A DNA stretch of 64,000 bases from Channa striata (lineage: Eukaryota > Chordata > Actinopteri > Anabantiformes > Channidae). The position numbers and the translations under genes are program-made. The notes under the pieces are model-generated. The model saw only the letters and a list, made by a program, of their open reading frames with translations. It was not told the origin of the DNA and did no database searches. The stretch is taken from positions 24,038,688-24,102,687 of the forward strand of contig CM065181.1 of assembly GCA_033026295.1 (NCBI GenBank), read 5' to 3'. This document shows, one piece after another, positions 12,563-25,010 of the stretch. Each line of letters opens with the position of its first letter. The stretch's first letter is position 1.

Positions 12563-13309
12563 AACTGTGCCTTCGGTTTTTAACACCCATGGACACGTTT
12601 TGTCCTGTGCTCCTTTCCACATACTGCCAGTGGATCGTCAATGGACTGAAGCCGCTGTGTCAGCGAGCAGCAGGTTGTCATCACACCGTTTAATGGTGAC
12701 AAAAGGAAATCACGTCCCCTGTTTTAGTAAACATGTGTGAGACACGTTCACATGCTTGTTCATTCGCATCAAATTATACAGGAAATGTTTCGAAACTATT
12801 TCAAGAAAACGATTCAAACTCTGATTCGTGATAAGAACACGTGGAAAAGCCTGCAGACGCCTGCAATGATCACAGTCAGCCTTGAAATGTGTTTGTTATG
12901 ATGTGACGTTCGGTTCTTTTCTCTAGTTGTGACTTGTTTAGGGGAGTTTCAGTGTTGTTCACATCATTTATGATCTCACTCACGCACATAATTATTTCTC
13001 CTTCCGCAGAGGCTTCACATTATTGAAACTGTCCAAATTAAACGTGACCTTAAAACATATGGAAAAGTTCAGATTTGTCTCGCAGACAGGTTTTGTCTTT
13101 TTTTTAATCAACAGATTTTATACCAAGTTGAAATGTTTTTTTATATATATTTTCTATTCAAAGTAATCTGAAGGTTTTCAAAACCTGCTGTGGGTATTTG
13201 AAAACCTTTCCTCACGCTGCACTTTGAGTATTTTGAACAAGAGCTTCACTTGTTTTGCCATAATTAGTTATAGGATCACTGGTTTTATCAGGTCAAACTT
13301 TTGGTGCTG

Positions 13310-13315
13310 AATAAA
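13310..13315 (+). promoter_or_regulatory. Candidate polyadenylation signal of bnipl
   Basis: AATAAA lies about 750 bases after the bnipl stop codon, in AT-rich sequence with a following T-rich/GT-containing stretch. No stronger signal was seen nearer the stop. The assignment is positional only. Confidence 0.4.
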
Positions 13316-13474
13316 ATCGTTCATTATCGGGATTTTTATGTGGTCATTTGTTAACTCCACCTTTATTAATAACGATTCATGTATTTTAAAACTGTTGGAT
13401 CAGACTCTCTGACGTCTAGATTTAACTGCCGAAATGTCCCTGCAGTGCCAGGTACATGTTTACACAGGAAGCTC

Positions 13475-13640
13475 GCTCAGCATGTGTGTGTGTGTACTTG
13501 TAGTTACTACTTAGTGAGGACCACATTTTGGTTTTTGTGAGTGAGGACATTTTTGTGAAGTGAGGACATTTTGGCCGGTCCTCAAATTTTTACCCTAAAA
13601 AAGGGATTTTTGAGGGTCAAGCCTCGGTTTTAGGATTAGT
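13475..13640. repeat. Dispersed teleost repeat with 'GTGAGGAC' words
   Basis: The segment has a (GT)n stretch followed by 'ACTTGTAGTTACTACTTAGT', three 'GAGGACA/GAGGACC' words and the near-palindromic partner 'GGTCCTCA'. A related piece at 14500-14720 has 'GTGAGGACAATCAGTGACAT', 'TGTCCTCACAACTATGTAAC' and a terminal (AC)n. This looks like a short interspersed element bounded by GT/AC microsatellites that is frequent in fish. The type is not certain. Confidence 0.4.
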
Positions 13641-13900
13641 GTCCCTTTGTCTTGATGATGAACTCGGGTCTTTTCAAGTTGGCTGCAGCACACAACCTGC
13701 TGTGTTTTCAATACCAGCCTGTATGAAGCAGCTGATGATGTCTATTGACGAAGGTTTCTCCCTACATCGATGTAGGGATGTCGATAAACATCTCTTACTT
13801 TCCCGCTCAGGTGTTGGAGCTCAGCTCAGATTCTGCCTGCAAACATATTTATTATGTGTGAGAGGGAACACGGTGTTCATTTACAGAGAACAGGAAAACA

Positions 13901-13903
<3 letters not shown>

Positions 13904-13949
<46 letters not shown>

Positions 13950-13965
13950 AAGAGAGAGAGAGAGA
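13904..13965. repeat. Compound microsatellite (GT)n-(GA)n
   Basis: An uninterrupted GT run of about 19 units passes directly into a GA-rich run (GAGAGAGAAAGAGAGAGAGA). It explains the long spurious open frames with Thr-His or Cys-Val repeats on both strands. Confidence 0.95.
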
Positions 13966-15057
13966 CTGCTCTGTATGAAGCCAGTGGCAGGAAATGGAGT
14001 TTGACAGGAAGGAAGTTTGGTCACTGCTGAGGAACCTCAACAAACAGGAACACGGTGTGTGTGTGTGTTACAGTCCACAGACAGAAGCAGACGGTTTCAT
14101 AAAAACCTCTGTCTGTCCCTTTAACACCTGGGTTTCTGTCCCCAGACAGAACCTGAAACTCGTGTCATAACCTCAGGACCAAACCACATCATGTGACCGT
14201 GTGACACGGCTGCAGCTGCTCAGCTGATGTCGCCTCCATAAAGCCAAAACAAGCTTCATCAGAGATTCGTGTTGTCCAGCTGACGGATACACAGTAGTTT
14301 CATTATATTATACTGCTGAGCTCAGCATCAAACTCATCATTACAATATTAAAGCATTTTCTTTGTTTGAATAGAAATTTTAATCCAGTTTCCTACAAAGA
14401 ACATTTATTGTTGCAGTGTAAAGAAACACACATTCTCAGCGACCACATTGTTCATTTTTCCCCTTGTGTTTCCTTCTCCTTAGTGTTGTTTCCATGGCAA
14501 CATACACACACTCGCATGCTTGTTTTTCTATACCCGTGAGGACAATCAGTGACATATTGCAATCCCTAGCCCCTTACCCTAATTCTGACTCTGACCCTAA
14601 AACACAGTCTTGTGTGGACCAGCTAAAATGTCCTCACAACTATGTAACTGATACAAACTGTGTCCACAGAAGGCTATAAAGACCACACACACACACACAC
14701 TTGTGTTTCTGTGGCTGTGAGGACACTGACATAATAACTGAACGTCCACGTCCTGAAACAGATGTGTGATGGCGTGAAATCAAACGTCCCGTTCTACACA
14801 AAAACAGCTTCTAACATCAGTATCACAGCTGCTGGAGGAGGGAAACACAGGAACTTACAGGAAGTAAAACAGCAGCACTCGATTCCCGAAACCCCGACGT
14901 TTAGCACTGATTTCAGTCGGGACTTATTCTCCATTATTCTCCAAAACCATAAAATGAAGTGCTCATTCGAACAGACACGAGAAGAGAAGGCAGCAGATTT
15001 ATTCAGACGTTATGACACGTGTTACATAAGCAGGAGGAATAAAGTTGGAGTGTTTGT

Positions 15058-15088
15058 GTGGAGGAGGAGGAGGAGGAGGAGGAGGAGG
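15058..15088. repeat. GGA trinucleotide microsatellite
   Basis: About ten GGA units in a row give a poly-Arg stretch in one frame of an otherwise unrecognised open frame. It is treated as a simple repeat, not a coding tract. Confidence 0.9.
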
Positions 15089-17761
15089 TTACATAACAAA
15101 AGCCAACACAAGACCACAGCCAGAACACAGCCAACGTCCTCAGCAGACATCACACTTCAGCACAAGCATCACTGAGGGGAGAAGAGTTTTCTTTATCCAA
15201 AGAAATGCTCCAACAGCATGAACAAATCCACGGTCAGTTTTTACACCTCGGTCCTCGTCACACTCGCCGACCTCATTTACCGGGTTAACATCCTGATCTT
15301 CTCAAATTTCTGTAGAAACACGTGTCGGTTTGTTTTCTGATTCTGCGAGTTTCCCACTAACCCTCATTGTAAACTGTGTCCAATGGTGACACGCTGGTCC
15401 AGGATCCAGAAGTTCAGGACTGTGAAATCTCCAAATCTCCAAACTCAACTCGTGATTATTTAAAGAAGCTGAGATGCTGGATCAGGCCAATGCAGTTCCT
15501 CCAGTCTGTCTGTTGGAAACAGACTCTCACTGAAACAACAGCCTGTTACAAACTCCTTGCACACCTGCTGGCTTTAATGTTGCGGCTAATCAGTAGAAAT
15601 TTTTTTCTCTGTTTACATGCTCAGTTTTCTGCACCACAAACCAGCTCCACGGCTGTGATTGGCTCAGACATCTCTCAATCATCCAAACACATCCACAAAT
15701 AAATTTTTTTTTGTAAAGATGATGAATAATGATGAATGAGAACTGAGCCACGAATTCAATTATTATGCATGAAAAAGCTGCTGCTATAGGACAAATATTA
15801 ACCCGTTAACTCATTAAGTCGTGCAGGTTCCGACTGTCAGAGATGCCCATGTGGTTCTGACTTTGCCAGACACACATTATGCAAACACAGTTCGGTAAAA
15901 ACGTATTTGATAAAGAACAAAAAGCAGAAGATCATCAGACGAGAAGAAACGTTGAGTCCTTCTGCCTGAAGGTGACACTGAGGGGAAAGTGCTCTGGACT
16001 GAAGATTAGGAGGACACAAGAGGCAGAGGAGCCGGACTCGGTTTTTGAGGATGCATGTCAGAGTTTCCAGGAACCCAGAGGAGACAGAGGCAAGAACTCT
16101 GACGAGAGCAGCCGATCCAGGTTTCTCACTCGTTTCATAGGAAACACAAGATCAGGAACCTGGACATTATCAGCTGTGCAGTGTACGACCAAAACCAGGA
16201 CACCGCTGCACATGCAAACAGCAGGGTCATCTCCCAAACAGACTCCTGTGGTCAGGGATTTCAGCTCTGGCTCTGGCTGAAACATCCCACACTCCATGAA
16301 CACGCCGCTTACATTGTCCTTAAATAGACATGTTGGCTGTTGCCGTGGCAAAAACTGAGGGCGTCGCAGACAACAGCTGAAGGCCACAAATTACCGTCTG
16401 GGAACATTTAGAGGAATTCCCCCCCACAGAGCTCAGAGTCCGCACTGATGTCGTCACTGATAGTCGGAGCTGCTTCACAAAGCAGTGACATGTCAGGACT
16501 CTGAGCCTGCTCCAACTTCACCTTTAAGATCCAGATCACAAAGACGCAGGACCGCAGACTGAGTCAGTCTGCTTTAAATGGACAGTTTGGAGGCGCAGAC
16601 ATCAGGCCTTGTTTATATACAGTTTTAAATAATTATACAGAGATTGGTTGGCGTGTGGGCACTGCGCCTGTGACCGTGACGATGGACTGGAATTAGTCTT
16701 AGCTTTAGCAGCTGATGTGAATTATTCATTTTGCTGCAGCTCAAACATATTTGTTAAGTCACCTGATAATAGAATCAAATCAAATCTGTCCACATACAAA
16801 ATAAATGTCCTCCTGAAACTGAGGTCTGAGGATGTCCCTTCCTGCTTCAGGTGTTTCACACAGCAAATGACTAAAAACAGCAGAAAAAGTAAAACTTACA
16901 CAACTACAAATATGAAACAGGAAAACTTTGTTTTCCAACCAGACCATGAAATGTCTAAAAGTGAAGTTCTGAAATGATCAGAGGATAGTGGCGTTATCTG
17001 AGGGGACGTTTAAATTTAAACTGCTGGGTTATTAAAACCATATGACTTCACACACACTCAGTCCAGTGCAGCAGGGACTTGTGGGACTTTCCCGTCTCCT
17101 GAAATAACGATCTGTAGTCATTCAGCACCAAAGCACTCTGGGAGTCCAATGATGTCATCACGGAGGCCAGAGAAAAATGTGTGTGTGTGTGTGTGTGGGG
17201 GGGGGGTCTGGTTACAAAAAAACAAGGTGATAAACAAGCTGAGCAGAGATGCATCCTGGGGAATGAAGTCCACTGCTCCATGGGGACGTAGTTCTTTTCT
17301 GGAGCCGGTTTTATTTTAAATACAGACATTCTGTCATTGAGCACATTTCCTGAGCAGAGGGGACTCTGGGAAATGGAGTTCGGTGACTGTGGGGGTAATT
17401 TAATACTGACCCCCCCCCCCTCCAGCTGAACAATAAAGACAGAACGCTCGGGGCAGAGCGGCTGATGACTGGAGCCTGAGATGTAGAGCGAGTCCAACAA
17501 ACCTTCTTTGGTGTTTTCAACGTTTATGGGCTGATCTATGGATTTAAAACGAGTGATGCTCCTCCAGGGACAGGCCAGGACTGTCTCCCCACGGGGGGAG
17601 GGGGGTCAGATTCTGGGACCTGAGGTTGCAGGGGTTCGGAGGACAGAGGAGTGTGTCAGTGGGTCAGTTTCATTCAGTCCTGAAAAATGAAAACGCACGA
17701 GGTTAAAACATGAGAGAAACTGGACAAAGTGACAAATGTGGTTTGTGTGAGAGTTTACCGG

Positions 17762-20700
17762 CTATAACAGGCTGTTTCTGCCGTTCACGGCGGGTCCTTT
17801 GGACCTCATCTGCTCCTGAACCGAGCCCGACTGGAAGCCGGGAAACAGACAGAAAATTATTATTATTAAAACAAATTAGTAAACTTTTATTAACACGTAT
17901 CCGTTTTCATTTCCCTCTAATCCACACGTCATCAGGTATTAGCGTATGTGTCCTTTATGAATTCTGGATATTTCATCCGGACTTCACTCTTCACCCAGTT
18001 TGTGTGTTTATGGTGCATTTAAACAATGTCCTCGTGTGAGCAAACACAGGAAGAGTCACTGAGGAAACAGGTGTCTGACCTCTGACCTCTGACATCATCA
18101 CAGACGAACGACACCTGCTTTTTCAATTTCTATTGCATTTTAATAAAAATCTTAATTTTATTTTCAGAAGTGTTTTTAACTTGTGTTATTTATATATTAA
18201 GTTAAAATGTCTTTTTTTCAGTATGTTTACACAGTTAGCTTTGTTTTTTTTTTACAGTTCATTCTGGAAATTAAAATTTCACTTCATTATATTTTGCTTT
18301 TATCTGAGTGTGTGTGTGTTGTCAGTGCAGCAGCTGAGCTCAGTCAGTTCAGACTAACACACAACATGTGAGACAGTGAAGCTAAAATAGAAACAGGAAG
18401 GATGCAGCACGGTGAGACACTTCCTGTCCCTCTCTCTCTCTCTCTCATACACTGTGGTCTCTGTCTTCATATTGGTCTGAAGTCTGAATGTTCTTTACTT
18501 TCTGTAATAATCTGCTCCTAAAAAATCCCTCTTTGTATATTGAGCTAAATGTTTTGAGTCTTCTGTCTTGTGTCTCCTGTGTCTCAGTCTGTCTCTGAGT
18601 GTTGGATCTCTGCAGCTTTAAACCTTTGAATGAAAACAGAGGAGTCTGCTCCTCTGCAGGAGTTACAGGCACTGATCTTGGCTCAGTTCTGATGGGCATT
18701 TCCTGTAGTAAGTAAGTGGACACACAGAAGCCGAACGTTCCCCAGAAACAGAAACAAGTGCTGACAGTTGGACAGAACAGACAGAAAGAAAGAGAGGTGT
18801 CTCACCGGCTGCAGGCCCTCTGCCATCTCTCCAGATCCAATGTGTGTGAGGTGGATGAAGTTGGTGGGTTCTCCGATCATACTGCGGTCGATCTTCCTCC
18901 TCTTCTTCTTCTGCAAAGACACACAGAGACAGAGACACAGATGAGACGTCAGCAGAAACCTTGATTCACCCCAACAAGACTTCTGGTGCGACTGAGAGCG
19001 GACCTGAGTACCCTGTACATTGAGCTTGTGCGTGAGGGACTTTTCAAAAAGTCCTATTTTGCTGACCTGATTTTATACCAGGACATAAAGTCTGTTTGGT
19101 GTCAACATCCTGTTGTGTTTACTCCCCTCTAGTGTTGAGCTCAGATCTCTCTGACCTTCTGTGACCAGAAGGTGAGCATGCCCCCCACCACTGTCACAAA
19201 CAGCAGCCAGTTTCTGCTCATGTGAAATGAGAGAAACAGTGGGCACAAACCTGCTTCAAGTTTTTCAGAATAAAAGCCTGTGGAGGAGGCGTAAAGGGCT
19301 CATCCCTCACAGAGTTAAATCTACTTCACAGCGCCTGTGTTGCATTCGGGGACACACGAGCTCTTCCAAACAGCCCCTGCAGGGCTCATCAAGACCTGGT
19401 TCTGCTCCCAGAGCCTGTTAATCTGCATGTGTTCAGATCACAACCTCAGTCACATTTCCACCAGAGGACGGGGATTAATGTCCACAGGATTATTCAGAGC
19501 TCTTACATAAGGACAGCAGGATTGAGACAGTTTGTTTTGATCCAGAGAAACAGAATTTGAATGAGCTGATCTGAGCCTAACTGAATGAAAAGTCAGTTTG
19601 GATCTCAACCAGGTTTCACTCTACAGAAACAGGAAGTCTGTGCTGTTGTCTCATTTCCTGATTAATGTCTCCATTAGCGCCTGTCTGATCCCACATTGGA
19701 ACTTAAAAACTAAGTAAGTTTGCACAGATCCAGATGTGAGGACGTGTCCAGTTACAGGAAACACGTCATGTTCAGAGACCACAGAACATTTCAGCTGTTC
19801 CTTTATCACATCATTCATCACATCCTAAATGTAAAAATCATTTATGATCGTTATGGTAACAGCAAGATCATGATTTCAGCACCCAGCAACAATCGGGATT
19901 GCAAAAATGGTCATGAATGTGCATTAGTGTTACTCTCATTTAAAGTGATTACATTTTAAATGACTCATTCCAATAAATATAATAATTATTCATAATACTG
20001 GTGTTTGCAGCAGTAAACAGAGACACGAGTTTAGTCCAAACAACAGTCCAAGTACCATTGTTTGAAGACAAAGTTGTGAAGGTTTTTTCGTTACCAAAGC
20101 CTGTGGAGGATGAAGGCCTCAAAACCTCTACTAAAGTAGAAGAACAAATCCACAAACAAAAATCTGTTCTAGTAAAAGTGACATTTTTACCAGCAGCAAT
20201 AAGTAAATGATGGGTAAATGATGGGTTTAAGCCATTTTATGATCTAATGTTTATTTTCAGTATTATTTCTAATTTACTTGAGTTGTACCATTTCACAGGG
20301 ACAGTAGCAGCCTCAGAACAAAGGAAGGAGGAAGTGACCCTGAACCTGTCAGTGCCTGGTTTAATGAAGCGATTCCAGTGTTGACTGTGACTCGTTTTCA
20401 AAAAAAGAAAGATTGATTAGAAATGTAGTGGAGTAAAAAGTGGAAGTAGCCATAATGAAATCTACTAGATCTGTGAAAAAAGTACTTACATACAGTAAAC
20501 AAGTACTTGTACTTGGTTGCCCTCCACCACTGACCACAGGTCCCCCTGTGGCTGCCGAAACAGCTCTGACCCATCACAGAATGGACCCCACTAGACCTCT
20601 GATGGCATCTCCATGCATCTGAGTCCCCATAATAGTGATGGAAAGTTTGAACACACCTGAATGTCCACTCCATTGTGGACCCACATGTAACAGACAGATC

Positions 20701-22746
20701 AGAACCGCCATTAACCGTCTCTTCAATTTGACCTCAAATAGATTTTCTACTAATTCCCTGACCAGTCTGCGCCTCCCGTAGTCATCTGTGACCAGTTGAA
20801 CCATTGCAGATACAGAACATCTTACAGGAGCGGCAGCTGGAGCTGTTCTGACCCAGTGGTCTAACCATCAAAGTTTGGTTCTTGTCAGGGAAAAAATGGT
20901 CCCTTCCTGCCTGATGACCCCCACATCCGAGTCCAGCTGTATTGAGATAGTCGGCATTTTTCCCCTGTTAGTGGTCTTAAAGTTATTGTTGCTTGGTGTA
21001 GTGTGAAGGCCGGCTAATGCTCAGTAAAGAGCAGATAATCGTGACCTAATAATGGAAATTCCTCATGAGTCACATAAAGTCAAAAGTCAAACAAACCTCT
21101 CACTCATTTTTTCCTGTTAGGAAACTCCCTGACATTCCAGGATTTCCAGGACTGAACGGGACACAGCAGGTTTTCCCAGCAGCTCTGATCTGTAACATGA
21201 ACCCAAACTGATCTGAGAACAGCTTCTGCTGCTCATCCACTAAAACAGTAAACAAGTAAAATTCTCTAGGCAACGACAACAGATGATGCTTCATCATGAG
21301 TCATCAGCCTCAGCGCAGTGACAAGCCTGGTGTTTCCCAATAGGAGGAAAGACTGAACCAGGACCAGATTCATCAGTACGCTATAAACGTCGAGATCTAC
21401 TTCATGAGGCTCAGCTCCGCCCAAGATCTTAACTGATTCACGCAAACTTTAAGAGAATTCTTAGAGAAATCTAGAAACTCCACAAACCGGAATTTTATTA
21501 GGAACCAGAGTCAAAAGCAACCAAAAAAAAGGATAAAAAAAACATCACAGATGATTGTTTGTTTCTCCCTCTCTGAAGCTCTCACATAAAGTTATTTTAT
21601 AGGTGAGCAGAACCCAGAGCTGAGGGGGGTGGAGGTGTGCCATCACCTTCACCTACAGTTACAGAAGCTTCACACAGGAAGTTGAGTTGAACTTCCCTCA
21701 GAGTGAAGGCACTGCTCTGTGTGTTTATTAAAAGTCTATTGTTGCAGAGCCACAATGGAACAAACAGAAAAGTCTATAAATACAGAAGGAGGAAGGAGCA
21801 GGAGGACGAGAAGGACGGAGTTTAGGACGTCCTCCCGTCAGAGTAGTTAAACTGAATTGTAACACTGCAGGCAGCTCGTGGACTCAGGGTCAGCGGAGAG
21901 TTAAAGAGAGGTGTTTGAGGTGGTGACAGCCGCAGCCAGTCATCTTCACTGCTTTGTCTAATGTGGATACGCTGGTGTCCTCAGCATATCTGTCCTCACA
22001 GTGATCCACCAACCAAACGTGTGCAGTGAAAACCCAGGGAACAAGCGAACAAAGGTGTTAGTGTGAGCTCACACAGGTGTGTGCGGGTGTGTCTGCAGAA
22101 AACCAACAGAGCGTGAGCTGCACCGTCAGACACCCAGAGACTGCAGCAGACGTGTTGGACTGAGCGAGGCCTCTGACCTGTGTGTCGTTTCCCTAAACCT
22201 TCTGCCCTCAGTTCCTCTAAGCTCAAACCGCTGGTTTGTTTTGAGACATAAACTAGTTTCTCAGCTGCTGGACACAAGCCTCCACTGAGCGTCACTAATT
22301 CAGTTTACTGTCAGCTTACTGTTCCACAGCAGCGTCTCACACTTGGTAAATGAGGTTACGTACGTTTGGTTCTGCAGGACGCGGACCAACAACCAGCAGG
22401 AACTGGGAGGGTTTGTTATCAGTGAAGTGATGTGTGAAAAAAAGGAACAGAAGCCTGCTAAAGGAGAGGGTGTGGGCCAGCACGAGGTCAGAGTTCACTC
22501 ACAAACAGGAAGTACTGCCACCTATGTGACGTGTGCTGCGGGGACAGAAGTCTGATACTGTGTGCACTGTGCACGAGTATTTTCACGTCAGGTTACTTTT
22601 CCTCGGTGTGTCTGAAGCTTTAGTTAAACAGAATTGAATTAATTAAGAACCAGTGGTGTTGGAACGTGTGTGTGTGAGTGAATGTGACGTACCGGCGGTG
22701 GTTTAGCCACCACACAGCAGCCCATCTTGTGCCAAAAATCGCTCAT
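17762..22746 (-). CDS. cdc42se1: CDC42 small effector protein 1 (SPEC1)
   Basis: There are three coding exons on the minus strand. 22746-22693 encodes MSDFWHKMGCCVVAKPPP. 18910-18806 encodes KKKRRKIDRSM followed by IGEPTNFIHLTHIGSGEMAE. 17830-17762 encodes SGSVQEQMRSKGPAVNGRN then SLL and a TAG stop. All junctions are phase 0 with GTACGT and GTGAG donors and CAG acceptors. The product is 75 residues (human about 79). Cys10 and Cys11 are the known palmitoylation sites that hold the protein at the plasma membrane; the basic KKKRRK follows; the IGEP-x-NF-x-HLTHIGSG block is the CRIB motif that binds GTP-loaded CDC42. The protein modulates CDC42-driven actin and JNK signalling. The start is fixed by the family N-terminus. 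The first intron is 3.8 kb and carries a hAT-like repeat (20101-20532). The 5' untranslated exon was not identified. Confidence 0.93.
20101..20532. mobile_element. hAT-like nonautonomous element (copy A), in the cdc42se1 intron
   Basis: The left end reads 'CTGTGGAGGATGAAGGCCTC' and the right end 'CCTCCACCACTG', whose reverse complement 'CAGTGGTGGAGG' matches the left end with mismatches. The flanking 8-mers ACCAAAGC (20093-20100) and ACCACAGG (20533-20540) agree at 6 of 8 positions, fitting a worn 8-bp hAT target duplication. Inside are 'AAAGTACTTACATACAGTAA' and 'AGTACTTGTACTT', words common at the ends of fish Ac/hAT elements. A second copy of the family lies at 52197-52800. There is no transposase frame. 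Confidence 0.6.
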
Positions 22747-23718
22747 GATAACGTGTCGCCTTTCCAGCTGCAGGCCACCGCTCTCTGCTGCCGCCCTGCA
22801 GGCCGGACGAGGAACTGCAGCTTGTGGGTAATCCTGGGGCATCCAGACAAAAAACTGCACCAACGCTCAAAGGATTGAAGACCCCAAAACACCCCCACCA
22901 CAGGCGAGTCTCTGAACAACAAGTCCAGGAGAGTTCAAGTAAAAATATCCACACGGGCAAAAAAGTTACAATTAGGACAAGGAAAAACTCAACATTCGAG
23001 GACGTCTGTGCAGCTGGACGGAAAACAAAAAGTCTAAATTAAGATGAGTCCTAAACTGCAGCTTTAGATCTGTGGAGACAAAACAGGGACAAGTTACAAA
23101 CGTGCAAACTTTCTTAACATTTAATCAAACTGAGTTTTTTGGGAATTCTTTCAGGAAATTGTTTCATCATCTCATCTGTCTCTGAATAAAGGAAGTCCAT
23201 ATATATATTGTCTTGAGAAATCTGCTAATGGTTGTGAAAGTTTGTCTCTCTTAATCTAGCGGGGTGTTTGTGACAGACAAAGGGACATTTCAGGTTGTCA
23301 AAGATCAACACCAGGACTTCACAATGCCTTACTAAAAATTTGCTTTTCTAAAACCATGGCAAAACTGTTCTTTGTCCAAGCATGATTCACATTATTTAGC
23401 AAATGTATCTTAAAAATGTTGAAAATGTCCAGTGTTAGAAACATTAAGAAAAGTTTCTTCCAAGTGCATCCTAACAAACCACATTCACTTTGTTTCCAGA
23501 GGAGACGATTTTTAGCCTGACTCTTCGAAAACAGCCAAATGTTCTGAGGTTCTAAAAATGTCCATAAAACGTTCTAAAAGTGTCCCCACAAAGACAGAAA
23601 GACAGGAACAGTCTCTCTCTCATTGAGCAGCATGGAAACCAAACCTCTGAGACATCAACACAGTGAACACATTAACTCTGACTAAACACTGGGTGTGGTC
23701 CAAACACTACACAGGAAG

Positions 23719-23719
<1 letters not shown>

Positions 23720-23753
<34 letters not shown>
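23720..23753. repeat. (AC)n microsatellite
   Basis: Perfect AC dinucleotide run of about 17 units in intergenic sequence. Confidence 0.95.
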
Positions 23754-23757
<4 letters not shown>

Positions 23758-24904
23758 CTTGTAAAGTTTAAATTAAAGACTTTCTGGACATTTTGTTCAT
23801 TCTGTTTCCAGATGATCCTGAAGCTTTAAAGCAGGAGGCTTTTATTTTGACATCCACATAAAAAGTTCCTGGAAACAACAAGGAAGCAGTTTGTGTTAAC
23901 ACACCTGATCTCTGAGCCTCAGGTGAGAGGTCGACTGATCCACGCTGAAACTGAGAACTGCAATAAAACTGACTGTGCCTGTGTTTGGTTTGTCAAACCT
24001 CGACCCTGAACCACTCATCTACACGACTAAAACTGTACTGCATAGGTGGAGCAGCTCGACATGTCCAAACTGATCTCTGAGCTGGGACTGCCTCAGTCAG
24101 TACATTCTCTCTCCGTTTTACTCGGTCTGATCTGGTTTTCGTTCCATTCTCCTTCAGCTCCTCAGTTCTTCCCTGATCAGAGAAAGTCAAGGTTCAGCTC
24201 AACTCAGATAAGAGCGAACGGTGTGAACAGAGTGCTCGCTGATCACATCAAGGGTTAAACTGTGTCTGTCTCTATTCTCAGGCCCTGGTCCCTCTGGATT
24301 CTGTCCAGCACATTTCAGCAGATGATAAAGCAGGAATGTGAGAGAAACATGTAGCTTCACGCTTTATGTGCGGCACAGAGCAGAAGAATCCGAGGCTGCA
24401 GCCTGAGGACAGAGGACACGTCAGCTGGACGAGGACAGAGCAACAGTTTAATAATCCTTCTCATAATGACGTGCACTTTCAGTTTCAGGCAGAGACACAA
24501 AAACAAATAACACGGTTCTTCTGACAAAGCACAGGTCTGAATAGATCCTGGTCCGGACCGGGACCCTCATAAATACGGTGGAGGCCGATGGTTTGTCCAG
24601 GCCACAGAGTTAAACACAGGGGGCACGAGCAGCTTCACTAAAGCCAACATGATGTCACCCGGCAGGAAGCTGCGACTCGTTCACACAGGCTCACATTCCT
24701 GCTTTTCTCAGGATCCTGATCAGCACATATCAAAGCTCCGAGCTGCTTTTAGTATCTGAAAAATAGGAATCTGTCACAACGCTGGATCTGTTTTCACTGG
24801 TTCGTGGATATTTTTAACGTTCATCTAGATTTTATGCCATCAGCATAAAAAAAAATCATTGTCTGCTTTGTTTGTTTGCTACCAGGAGATGCTGCTTGGA
24901 TAAA

Positions 24905-25010
24905 AAAAAACTCTTTAGAACGCAAACAAATGGCAGAGAATGGAAACAGGACTCGAACCCATGTCGCACTGTGACCTCCTCCATCACTCGGAGTCTGACA
25001 CCTTCAGATA
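24905..25010 (-). repeat. Possible tRNA-derived SINE head (degenerate)
   Basis: On the minus strand the stretch ATGGG-TTCGAGT-CCTGT can form a five-pair T-arm (two G-C, one A-U and two G-U pairs) with a B-box-like GGGTTCGAGTCC. Upstream is 'CTCCGAGTGATGGAGGAGG', which weakly resembles an A box. No clear anticodon arm or acceptor stem could be folded by eye, so a SINE relic is favoured over a tRNA gene. Confidence 0.3.

Larger units (their letters stand above)
13316..17761. other. Intergenic region between bnipl and cdc42se1, including the cdc42se1 3' untranslated region
   Basis: I see no recognisable gene. The region holds two copies of a dispersed 'GTGAGGAC' repeat (13475-13640 and 14500-14720) and several simple repeats: (GT)n then (GA)n at 13904-13965, a GGA tract at 15058-15088, and (TG)n plus a G run at 17179-17206. 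The right end should contain the cdc42se1 3' untranslated region, since that gene's stop is at 17762 on the minus strand; a reverse AATAAA is present at 17310-17315. Open frames such as the one at 15376-15702 resemble nothing known and lack splice-site support. A MENT/C1orf56-like gene, present here in human, was not found. Confidence 0.5.

Noticed and set aside
13639..14043. Open frames with Cys-Val or Thr-His repeats on both strands
   Set aside because: They are produced by the GT/GA microsatellite at 13904-13965.
15376..15702. 108-codon plus frame
   Set aside because: No family resemblance, no flanking splice sites or promoter, and unremarkable composition. Likely chance.
24905..25010. 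tRNA gene on the minus strand
   Set aside because: Only the T-arm folds convincingly; acceptor stem and anticodon arm do not. A SINE relic is more likely.
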